From Candidatus Omnitrophota bacterium (GTDB taxonomy: Bacteria > Omnitrophota > Gorgyraeia > Aquiviventales > JACQRC01), in the NCBI GenBank assembly GCA_016206665.1, contig JACQRC010000012.1, positions 1-49,372 on the forward strand: 49,372 bases of DNA, read 5' to 3'. The notes under the pieces are model-generated. The model saw nothing but the letters and a program-made list of their open reading frames with translations, ran no database searches and was not told the DNA's origin. Each line of letters starts with the position of its first letter. Positions within the stretch are counted from its first letter, which is position 1. The translations under genes were made by a program, and so were the position numbers. Below, piece by piece: positions 1 to 7,724 of the stretch.

Positions 1-694
1 CCGGATCCTCCTGCACGAATGTTCCCGTCTTCGGATCATAATACCTCGCCCTGTAATAGTAGAGCCCACTCTCACAATCATACTCCCTGCCGGTAAAGAG
101 GTAGGGATTCCCATACGCGGAGCAGCTCCGGGTGACATCATCGGGAGTATCCATCAGGCCATCCGGCCCAGGACCTAAGATAGTCGGTTGGCCGAAGGTC
201 GTGTAGCGGTAGCGTTCGACGACCGCACCCGTGGAGTTCGTCAGAGCGACGCTCGACCCCAGGCCATCGGTGTGGTAGAACAGGCGCGCTTCGAGCGTCC
301 CATCCAAGTCGAGGTCTCGCTCCAGGATCAAGGGCTCGTCGATCCCCGGGCCGTGGGTCCAGCGGGCGCGGAGGATGTTGGTGGCGTCGTCCTCCTGGAG
401 GATGTCTTCGTTATCATAGACGTAGCGGGTGATTTGCCCGTCCACGGTCTTCTGGATCCGCCTCCCCAGCGCGTCGTAGGCGTAGGTAGCCTGCGAACCG
501 TCCGGGAAGGTGATACCCGTGAGCTGGTTGTCCGTATCGTAGTCGTAGGTGGTGGTCGCCTGGGTGGTCTGGTCCGTTTGCGTCAGGCGGTTGCCGTTGT
601 TGTCGTACGTGTACGTAAAGGTGCCGTCATCGAGGAGGCGGTTGGCGGCATCGTAGACGGCGGTGGTGGGCGCGCGGTTGCCGACGGCGAGCAA
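1..694 (-). CDS. Orphan Rhs core fragment (partial, runs off left edge)
   Basis: The minus strand reads an uninterrupted YD-repeat and Rhs core segment. It has YDAANRLLDDGT at its start, THGPGIDEP, YHTDGLGS, then YLFTGREYD and YYYRARYYDP near the window edge. It closely parallels residues about 1795-2015 of the large Rhs protein that begins at 7607, but lacks signal peptide, propeller and most YD repeats. A TAG closes the frame just upstream. A TTG at 694-692 is preceded at 8 nt by AGGAGG, so the fragment may be translated on its own. In known Rhs loci, orphan cores carry alternative C-terminal toxin tips; here the tip lies beyond base 1 and cannot be read. Identity as Rhs is certain; expression from the TTG is inferred. 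Confidence 0.85.
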   Translation of the reverse strand, partial: MLAVGNRAPTTAVYDAANRLLDDGTFTYTYDNNGNRLTQTDQTTQATTTYDYDTDNQLTGITFPDGSQATYAYDALGRRIQKTVDGQITRYVYDNEDILQEDDATNILRARWTHGPGIDEPLILERDLDLDGTLEARLFYHTDGLGSSVALTNSTGAVVERYRYTTFGQPTILGPGPDGLMDTPDDVTRSCSAYGNPYLFTGREYDCESGLYYYRARYYDPKTGTFVQEDP

Positions 695-702
695 AAAACT
701 TT

Positions 703-708
703 CCTCCT
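703..708 (-). promoter_or_regulatory. Shine-Dalgarno site for the orphan Rhs fragment
   Basis: A perfect AGGAGG on the minus strand sits 8 nt before the TTG that opens the orphan Rhs frame. Its position right at the junction between AT-richer DNA and the Rhs-homologous DNA is the main reason to think the orphan is translated. Confidence 0.5.
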
Positions 709-725
709 AAAAAGACAAACCGTAG

Positions 726-1121
726 CTACGAAGGGTTGTGGGAATTGGGACCTATTTCACTCGGCCGAAAGGCATACAGAAAATGCACATAAAAAGCAGG
801 TAAGAACAAAAGGATTTTAGCTGAATTAAAGGCAAGATTCATTAAGGGAGGATTTCCAAGCTTTATCACAGACGCCCAGTCTACTACCAAGACGTCATAC
901 GCGGTATTCACGAGTATATAGAAGAAAAAAACCACCCAAAAAGAGCGATTCAGCAACCGGCGCTTACTGTTAAATGCAAAAACTAAGACAGGAGATGGGA
1001 GCCAACAGATCACGTTCCTTAGTATTTCAGCTAACGTCACCTGTCGAGCCAACACGCTAATAACTCCTAGAGCCAATCCTCCAATCAAATACAGCCATGC
1101 GTACAGTTGCCATCCAACCAC
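726..1121 (-). CDS. Small four-helix membrane protein, candidate Rhs immunity protein
   Basis: A 131-residue protein with a GTG start (MVGWQLYAW) preceded by AAGGAGG at 5 nt spacing, which makes it a convincing gene. Hydrophobic stretches near residues 5-24, 34-50, 60-79 and 100-117 suggest four membrane helices; the short tail is polar. I recognise no family. It lies 42 bp after the Rhs toxin-like gene on the same strand and just before the orphan Rhs core, exactly where immunity genes sit in Rhs/WapA polymorphic toxin loci. Its DNA is visibly AT-richer than the flanks. A role as immunity protein, perhaps against a membrane-acting tip, is inference from position and topology only. Confidence 0.65.
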   Translation of the reverse strand: MVGWQLYAWLYLIGGLALGVISVLARQVTLAEILRNVICWLPSPVLVFAFNSKRRLLNRSFWVVFFFYILVNTAYDVLVVDWASVIKLGNPPLMNLAFNSAKILLFLPAFYVHFLYAFRPSEIGPNSHNPS

Positions 1122-1163
1122 TTGATCCTCCTTGCACCAGGCGTAGTTATACTGATGGCCTTC

Positions 1164-4100
1164 TCATGGCGTCGGGACCGAAGACGACTCCACGTCTATA
1201 GCTCGCTCAATAAGCCGCCATCCTCGCTTGACGGTTTCGTTCTTAAATTCTGGCGTATGTTTGCCAACTTCAATTAACTCTTCTCTAGTCAATTGACTGA
1301 GACTTTTATTGAAGAGAGCTTGTGCCGCTTCTTCAGCTGCTTCTGGGTCTTTACGAACACCTTCTAGAGCAGCTTGTTCAAGACCACCTGGAGTCTGACT
1401 GACCTCGCAAGCGAATCGTGTCAACGCTAACGCAAAAAGGGCTACACCAATAATTGTAACGATTTCAGCGGGCGACAATTCACCGCTTGGATCGATTCTG
1501 TTGATGGGATTGTTAACAACATAAGGATACTTATTCTGGCTCTGCGGTGTGAGCCTTCCACCTGCCAAGGGATCCTCCTGCAGGAATGTTCCAGTCTGCG
1601 GATCCAGATATCTCGCCCGATAGTAATACAGCCCCGATTCACAGTCGTATTCGCGGCCGGTAAAGAGGTAGGGATTGCCATAGGCCGAGCACGCGAGGGT
1701 CACATCATCAGGCGTATCCATGAGGCCGTCGGGGCCCGGGCCGAGGATGGTGGGGTTCCCGAAGGATGCGTAGCGGTAGCGCTCGACGACTTGGCCGGTG
1801 GGGTTGGTGAGCGCCACGGTACTGCCCAGCCCGTCAGTGTGGTAGAAGATTCTGGTCTCGAGCGTGCCGTCTAAGTCGAGGTCGCGTTCCAGGCTCAGCG
1901 GCTCATCAATCCCCGGGCCGTGGGTGACGCGGGCTCGCAAGGTGTTTGTCCCGTCATATTCCATGAGGAGATCTTCGTTGTCGTAGACGAACCGCGTCGC
2001 TGTCCCGTTGACGGTCTTCTGGATCCGCCTCCCCAGCGCGTCGTAGGCGTAGGTAGCCTGCGAACCGTCCGGGAAGGTGATACCCGTGAGCTGGTTGTCC
2101 GCGTCGTAGAGGTAGTTGCTGACTGCTGATTGCTGATTGCTGATGGCCGTCAGCCGGTTGCCGTTGTTATCGTATGTGTACGTCAAGGTGCCGTCATCGA
2201 GGAGCCGATTCGCCGTATCGTAGAGGTAGTTGCTGATTGCTGACTGCTGATTGCTGATTGCTGTCAGCCGGTTCCCCACCCCATCGTAGGTGAAGCTTTC
2301 CGGGGGCAGCGTGGGATGCGTGGCGCTGGTCAGGCGGTTGAGCGCGTCGTAGGTGTAGTTGCTGATTGCTGATGGCTGATTGCTGCTGGCTGTCAGCCGG
2401 TTGCCGACGTTGTCGTAGGTGTAGTTGGCCAGGGCGAGCGCGGGATTCGTGCCGAGCTGATGGACGAGCCCCACGAGCTGGCTGGCGTTGTCGAAGCTGT
2501 AGGTGGCCACGACGTTGTTGGCGTGGGTCAAGGTCGCGCGGCGGTCGAGTTTGTCGTAGGTCAAGCGCGTGAGCAGACCGGCCGGGTTGGTCACGGAGAG
2601 CAGATGCCGGGTGCCGCTTTCGTAGCTGTAGGTCGTGGTGCCGTTGGCCGGGTCGTTGAGCGTGGTCCGGTCGGCCTCCGAATAGGTATAGGCGTTGCGG
2701 GTCTTGGGCTGGCTGAAGACGGGATAGGTCGTGTTGAGCGCTTCCAGGCTGTCGATCAGACGGGTGCTGTTGCCACTGATGACACCGGGATGCGTCAGGC
2801 GGACGAATCGCGCCATGGTCAGACCGGTCGAGGCCAGGTTGTAGGTGACGGGACCCGACGGACTCGACGGGCTGATCGGCAGGAAGGTGAGCCCGTCGGC
2901 ACTGACGACAATGTTGAGGAGCCTGGGTCCTGCACCAGTACTGCTGACGATCGTCAAATCGTCGCCCGGGCCGTCGACGAGGAGGTTATCGACGAATTCG
3001 ACCGTCACCGCGTCGCCCAGGGTCGAGAAGAGGGCGTGATTGAGGCGCTCGTCTCCCGGGTTGACCACGGTGATGCCGTTGGTGGCGCCCAGGAGATTTT
3101 GGGGATTGGTGGGCGTGCCGCTGGTCGCGACGATTCGGTCGGCGTACGGGTCGCCGCCGGCGTCGGTGCGGAGGAGCCGTTGGAGACCGCTGGCGTCATG
3201 CGTAAAGCTGGTGGCGCTATCACCATCGCGGGCTCCCACGAGCTGACCCATGGCGTCGTAGACGAAGGTGACCAGGCCATCGGGGGTCAGCTTCTGGATG
3301 AGCTGGTTGGCCGCGTCGTAGTCGAAGACGGTCACGGCTCCGTTGCGGTCGGTGGCCGTCGTGAGATTGCGGTTGCGGTCATAGGTGAAGGCGGTGGCGC
3401 GCAGGAGCGGATCGGTCACCTGGGTGAGCAAGCCGACGCTGCTGTAGGCGAAAGTCGTCGCGTGTAGGTTGGCATCGGTGACGCGCATGAGGTTGCCGGC
3501 CCCGTCATAGGCGTACTGGGTCAGCCGATTGTCCGCATCGAGCACGCTCGTCAGCCGGTTCGCCGCATCGTAGGTGAAGGTCGTCGCGCGGTTCAGGGCG
3601 TCGCGCGACGAGGTGACGTTGCCTGCCGCATCGTAGGTCAGCGTCGTGGCGCGCAGGAGCGGATCGGTCACCGTCAGGAGATTGCCGGTGGCGCTGTCGT
3701 ACGCGAAGGTGGTGGTGTGGCTGAGGTGGTCGGTGATGGTCTCCACCTGGCCGCGGCTGTTGTAGGTCAGCCGGGTCACCGATGAACCGGGCGAACCGAT
3801 ACCGCTGGGCGTCCAGATCTCCCGCGCATTGCCGCGGCTGTCGAGGACAAAACTAAAGTTGCGGCCGCCAAAGCTGATAGCGGTTGGCTGCGCGAAGGTC
3901 GCCTCGTAGTTGGCGGCGAAACTACCGGCAATCCGGGGGGCAATCAGCCGGAGATTGCCGGCGCCGCCGAAACGCCCCCAATCGTACGTCAACGTGTTGG
4001 GCGCGCCGTTGGGCGGGATGAGGGTCGTCACCTCGCCGGTCTCGTCCCGGCTGAAGGTGGTGAGCCGACCCACGGGATCGCGCATCGAGGTGGCCCCACC

Positions 4101-7100
4101 CTGGGCGTTGACGGTGAAGGTCGTGGTGTGGCCTTCCCCATCGGTTTCGGTTGCCTGCGGCGGGCTCACGAACGGCGCAGGGTTGGCCGGCGTGCCGCTG
4201 CCTGGAGGAATGGTGTTGACCACGGCTTGGGTCGCTTCGGGAACGAACCGGCGGGTCTCCCCGGTGGCCGGGAACGACTCCGACCGCACGCGGCCGAACT
4301 CATCGAAGTCGTAGGCCGTAACCACATTCCCCGGGTCCGTCCGCGTCTGCAGCAGCCGCCTCGCGTCGTAGGCGAATTGGGTCACACCCAGGTCCGGCGC
4401 GGTGATGGCGCGCAGCTCCGCCGTCGCCGGGTCGACGGCAAACTGCGTCGTCCGGCCGGCCGGGTCGGTCACCTGGTCGAGGAAGCCGTCCACCGTGTAG
4501 CCGAAGGTCGTGACGGCCCCGGTGGGGTCCGTGATCGTCGCCAGTTCTTCGGCCCGGCCGTCGCCATTCGCGTCCGTATAGGCATAGGTGGTCGCGTTGT
4601 TGTTCCGGTCCGTGATCGATTGCAGCAGACCTTGGTCGTCGAACGTCGAGACCGTGCCGTGCTTGGTGCGCAGGGTAAAGGTCCCGTCGGCCAGCCGGCG
4701 CAGTGCGGAGGCGTCCCCCAACGGGGGCAGGTAGACGTCGCTCTGGTCCACGAGGAGGGCTGCCGTGCCCTCGATGGTGCCGGCCCCGCCCCCGAACCCG
4801 GCCGCGATCGCCACCGTACCCGTCACCGGGTCAATCGCCGCATCCCCCAGCCGCCCCACGCTGCCCATCCAGGGAATGCTGACCCCGTTGCCTCCACCGG
4901 TTTTGGTGTACACCACGGGCACCTGCTCGCCCGTGGGCAGCAGCTGAAAGACTTTGCTGAAGACCATGCCTGCCGACTGCTCCGCCCCGTCGGCGATGAG
5001 CAGGTTCCCCTGCCGGTCGAAGACGAGGCCGGCCGGGATCACGACACCGGTTGCCACCGTCTCGATGGCATGCGAGGGCGCCACCCGGAAGACCCGGTTG
5101 AAGCCCTGCTGGTTGCCAAACTGATCCGGCAGCGGCACCTGGGTGCCATAGAGCAACCCATCCGGGCCAACGGTCAATCCGTTAATCGCCCCTGCCTCAA
5201 TGCCTGTCGTGAAGGTGGTCGCGGTACCGTTAGGGTCCACTTCGAGGATGATCCGCTGGTTCTGCACCCCGTAGACGTGGTCCTGCTGGTCAATGGCCAG
5301 CGGTCCGCCGAAGCCGCCGGCCGGCTGGGCGAGAATGGTTGCCGATCCCGACGGGGTGACGCGATACAGTCGGCTGTTGTTGGCGATGAGCGCATTGCCC
5401 TGGCTGTCGAACACCATCCCTGAAATGCCCCCGGAGCCAAAATTCACCCAGGTCGTCACTTGCCCTTGCGGCGTGGCCTTGAGGACGAAGGTGCTGACCG
5501 CCGCGTAGAGATTGCCTTGGGCATCGAAGGCCACCGCCGCCGGCACGCCAAAGGTCGAGCTGATGATGATCCCGTACGAATTTTCCGGATCGCCATACCC
5601 TGCGAGCCGTTTAGCCGGGCGAAAGAGTCTCGGCTGGCCGTCGCCCTGCATCACGACGACGGTGCCATCCGGATCCTGATGCAACCGCTGGAAACCTGCC
5701 AGCCACCACCCTGCCCCGAACGGGCTGCCCTGGAGATTGGTCACGATGACGCGGCCCGAGACCGGCATCGTTTGCGGCTCAGCCACCGGCGACACCGCCC
5801 CCATCGGCGCAATCGGTGGACCGCCGAAGAAGTTGGTCGTGAAGAGCTGGCTGCCGGTGTAGTTGTTGGAGAACTGCATCGTATACGGATAGCTGCCGGT
5901 CGGCAGCCACAGCCCCCGCCCGTTTTTCGCCTCCAGCCACAGCGCCTGGCGGGCGGGTTGGTTGGTGCCGAGGAAGGTGACGTCGCGCCGCTGGCCCTCA
6001 AAGGAAAAGGCCGCCGTGGAGGTGCCCGGTGTCAGCTTGCTGTCGTCGAGGTCCACCTTGCTGGCCAGCACCGCGGTGGGATAGGCGGCCGTGCTGTCGT
6101 AGGTGAAGACCAGCCCCTGGGGCGTGTTGAGCCGGCGCACGGTGGGCAGGGCGTAGTCCACGAGCACGCTGCCTTCCTTCAGACCGATCTGCGACCCGGG
6201 GCAGTTAGTGGGCTGGGAGAGCGTTTCGGCGGTCTGGGCGGCCGGCACGGCCGGCGACGACGTTGGCGGCGGAATCCCATGGCAGCCGCCGAACTTGAGG
6301 CTGAAATGGGTGATCGGCATCTCAATCTTCGTGCCATCGGCGGAGATGATGCCGACCCCGATGGGGTCCCAGGCGAGCGCGTCGGTGTTCCACGAACCGA
6401 AGGCGATCTCGGTGCCCGGGGCCAAGCCCATGCCGTTGGGCAGGCGCATCACCGCCGGCACGGTGAGCTGCAACCCTGACGGGTGGAGGTCCACGGGAAT
6501 CCCGAGGTAGGGCACGCCGCGCGGCAGCTCGCCCGGGAGGGCGCGCTCGGCGGGAATGGGGGTGGCACTAACCACCGTCTCCTGGGCCACCGCGTCCGGC
6601 GGAAAGACGACTTCCACCTGCCCGGTGGAATCGACCAGCGTGCCGCCCGCCTGCGGGGTAATGAGCGCCGTCGTCGCGTCGAGGGGCGTCAGGAAGACCT
6701 CTTTGACGGCGTCGTCGCGCGTGGGGATGAGGGTGCATTGCCGTTGGGCCAGCGTGAAGCCGGGTTTGGTGACGGTCAGTTTGATGGCGCTGCCCGAGGG
6801 AGCGCGGATGGCGTAGAAGCCGTTGAGATCCGACGTGGTCTGGAAGGTCTCGTCCAGTCCTTCGACCGTGATGACGGCGCCGGCCATCGGCGCCTCGGTG
6901 ATGGCGTGCCGCACCTGCCCGTCGGCGAAGCCCGCGGTGTTGACCGTGACCGGAAAGGGTCCGGAACTGCAGGTCGTTCCGGCCAACTGGTAGTCCGCCT
7001 CGACCGCGGGCGTGCCGTCGTCCAGACCGGTGAGCTCACCCGTCGCCGCCGTGACCGAGGCCAGCGCGGGCAGATCGACCCGCCAGCTGGTTGTCCCGCC

Positions 7101-7607
7101 GGGGGGCGCGGCGGTCGCCGTCAGGGTGATCCGATCCCCGGTGAACACGAAGCGGGGACTGGTCGCGTCAATGGCGACCTTGGGGACGGCGAAGGTGATG
7201 GTATCCGTCAGCGTCTCATCAAAGGTGACGCTGAGGGTCACCGCCGCCAGCCCGGCATCCGGGGCGGCGTACAGGCCCTCGGGGGTGATCGTCCCGGATG
7301 AGACGACCCAGGGCGCCTGGGTGCGCGAGCCGAGGAACCCGCCTGCGGCGTCGTAAAAGTTGACGCTAAATTGCTGGGTTTGGGTGGCACAGAGGCCGGC
7401 AGGCTCGGGGACGATTTCGATGCGCGTGGCGATGGTTCCGCCGGGCGTCCTGATCTGACGGCCGGGAGGCGGGAGGAGTCGTCGCTCGCCGTCCTGATGT
7501 TCGGCAGCCGCGACCGGCGGGAGCGGTGTGGAGGTCGTCACCAGGGCCACGATGACCAGGCGGCTGATGGCACGAAACCACCCGTGGTCACTGACCTTTA
7601 GACGCAT
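1164..7607 (-). CDS. Secreted Rhs/YD-repeat protein with variable C-terminal tip
   Basis: A 2147-residue protein with an N-terminal signal peptide (hydrophobic core about residues 14-33, ending PVAAAE). In order it shows Ig-like stretches (about 60-225), a carboxypeptidase-regulatory-like domain (about 225-310, DGQV...GFYAIRAPSG), a ZU5-like segment (about 310-440), an NHL-like propeller (about 670-960, repeated VAFDAQGNLYA-type units), many YD repeats, a galactose-binding-like insertion (about 1485-1625), then the Rhs core (HTDGLGS, YLFTGREYD, YYYRARYLDPQTG) ending at NPINRIDPSG. The last 106 residues, encoded in AT-richer DNA, form a distinct tip with one hydrophobic segment. In Rhs/WapA proteins the YD shell encapsulates such a tip, which is usually toxic. 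Three in-frame heptamer-repeat insertions lie in the YD region. The tip family is unknown to me. Confidence 0.9.
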   Translation of the reverse strand: MRLKVSDHGWFRAISRLVIVALVTTSTPLPPVAAAEHQDGERRLLPPPGRQIRTPGGTIATRIEIVPEPAGLCATQTQQFSVNFYDAAGGFLGSRTQAPWVVSSGTITPEGLYAAPDAGLAAVTLSVTFDETLTDTITFAVPKVAIDATSPRFVFTGDRITLTATAAPPGGTTSWRVDLPALASVTAATGELTGLDDGTPAVEADYQLAGTTCSSGPFPVTVNTAGFADGQVRHAITEAPMAGAVITVEGLDETFQTTSDLNGFYAIRAPSGSAIKLTVTKPGFTLAQRQCTLIPTRDDAVKEVFLTPLDATTALITPQAGGTLVDSTGQVEVVFPPDAVAQETVVSATPIPAERALPGELPRGVPYLGIPVDLHPSGLQLTVPAVMRLPNGMGLAPGTEIAFGSWNTDALAWDPIGVGIISADGTKIEMPITHFSLKFGGCHGIPPPTSSPAVPAAQTAETLSQPTNCPGSQIGLKEGSVLVDYALPTVRRLNTPQGLVFTYDSTAAYPTAVLASKVDLDDSKLTPGTSTAAFSFEGQRRDVTFLGTNQPARQALWLEAKNGRGLWLPTGSYPYTMQFSNNYTGSQLFTTNFFGGPPIAPMGAVSPVAEPQTMPVSGRVIVTNLQGSPFGAGWWLAGFQRLHQDPDGTVVVMQGDGQPRLFRPAKRLAGYGDPENSYGIIISSTFGVPAAVAFDAQGNLYAAVSTFVLKATPQGQVTTWVNFGSGGISGMVFDSQGNALIANNSRLYRVTPSGSATILAQPAGGFGGPLAIDQQDHVYGVQNQRIILEVDPNGTATTFTTGIEAGAINGLTVGPDGLLYGTQVPLPDQFGNQQGFNRVFRVAPSHAIETVATGVVIPAGLVFDRQGNLLIADGAEQSAGMVFSKVFQLLPTGEQVPVVYTKTGGGNGVSIPWMGSVGRLGDAAIDPVTGTVAIAAGFGGGAGTIEGTAALLVDQSDVYLPPLGDASALRRLADGTFTLRTKHGTVSTFDDQGLLQSITDRNNNATTYAYTDANGDGRAEELATITDPTGAVTTFGYTVDGFLDQVTDPAGRTTQFAVDPATAELRAITAPDLGVTQFAYDARRLLQTRTDPGNVVTAYDFDEFGRVRSESFPATGETRRFVPEATQAVVNTIPPGSGTPANPAPFVSPPQATETDGEGHTTTFTVNAQGGATSMRDPVGRLTTFSRDETGEVTTLIPPNGAPNTLTYDWGRFGGAGNLRLIAPRIAGSFAANYEATFAQPTAISFGGRNFSFVLDSRGNAREIWTPSGIGSPGSSVTRLTYNSRGQVETITDHLSHTTTFAYDSATGNLLTVTDPLLRATTLTYDAAGNVTSSRDALNRATTFTYDAANRLTSVLDADNRLTQYAYDGAGNLMRVTDANLHATTFAYSSVGLLTQVTDPLLRATAFTYDRNRNLTTATDRNGAVTVFDYDAANQLIQKLTPDGLVTFVYDAMGQLVGARDGDSATSFTHDASGLQRLLRTDAGGDPYADRIVATSGTPTNPQNLLGATNGITVVNPGDERLNHALFSTLGDAVTVEFVDNLLVDGPGDDLTIVSSTGAGPRLLNIVVSADGLTFLPISPSSPSGPVTYNLASTGLTMARFVRLTHPGVISGNSTRLIDSLEALNTTYPVFSQPKTRNAYTYSEADRTTLNDPANGTTTYSYESGTRHLLSVTNPAGLLTRLTYDKLDRRATLTHANNVVATYSFDNASQLVGLVHQLGTNPALALANYTYDNVGNRLTASSNQPSAISNYTYDALNRLTSATHPTLPPESFTYDGVGNRLTAISNQQSAISNYLYDTANRLLDDGTLTYTYDNNGNRLTAISNQQSAVSNYLYDADNQLTGITFPDGSQATYAYDALGRRIQKTVNGTATRFVYDNEDLLMEYDGTNTLRARVTHGPGIDEPLSLERDLDLDGTLETRIFYHTDGLGSTVALTNPTGQVVERYRYASFGNPTILGPGPDGLMDTPDDVTLACSAYGNPYLFTGREYDCESGLYYYRARYLDPQTGTFLQEDPLAGGRLTPQSQNKYPYVVNNPINRIDPSGELSPAEIVTIIGVALFALALTRFACEVSQTPGGLEQAALEGVRKDPEAAEEAAQALFNKSLSQLTREELIEVGKHTPEFKNETVKRGWRLIERAIDVESSSVPTP
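2116..2392 (-). repeat. Three heptamer-repeat clusters inside the rhs gene
   Basis: Clusters at about 2116-2147, 2230-2263 and 2359-2392 are built from 7-bp units GCTGATT, GCTGACT and GCTGATG (plus-strand reading). On the coding strand three units (21 bp) encode seven residues, giving QQSAISN-type text between YD repeats without breaking the frame. The same repeat occurs in smc and in two intergenic sites of this window. Confidence 0.85.
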
Positions 7608-7695
7608 GGCAGACAGATCCTCGCGGAGGTCACGACGTGATGACAGGATAGATGACGCTGGCCGGATGGGAGTGATTCAGTCAACGGCCAGTAGG

Positions 7696-7721
7696 ATAAT
7701 ACGAACTGCCCGTGATGTCAA
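7696..7721 (-). promoter_or_regulatory. Possible promoter of the rhs gene
   Basis: On the minus strand TTGACA (7721-7716) is followed after 14 nt by TATTAT (7701-7696), in the gap between the smc stop and the rhs start. The boxes are good but the spacer is shorter than the usual 16-18, so this is tentative. The transcript would have an approximately 85-nt leader. Confidence 0.35.
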
Positions 7722-7724
7722 GGG

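Noticed and set aside
4128..5423. 431-codon plus-strand open frame inside rhs
   Set aside because: It mirrors rhs repeats; low-complexity Arg/Gly/Val text, no start signal.
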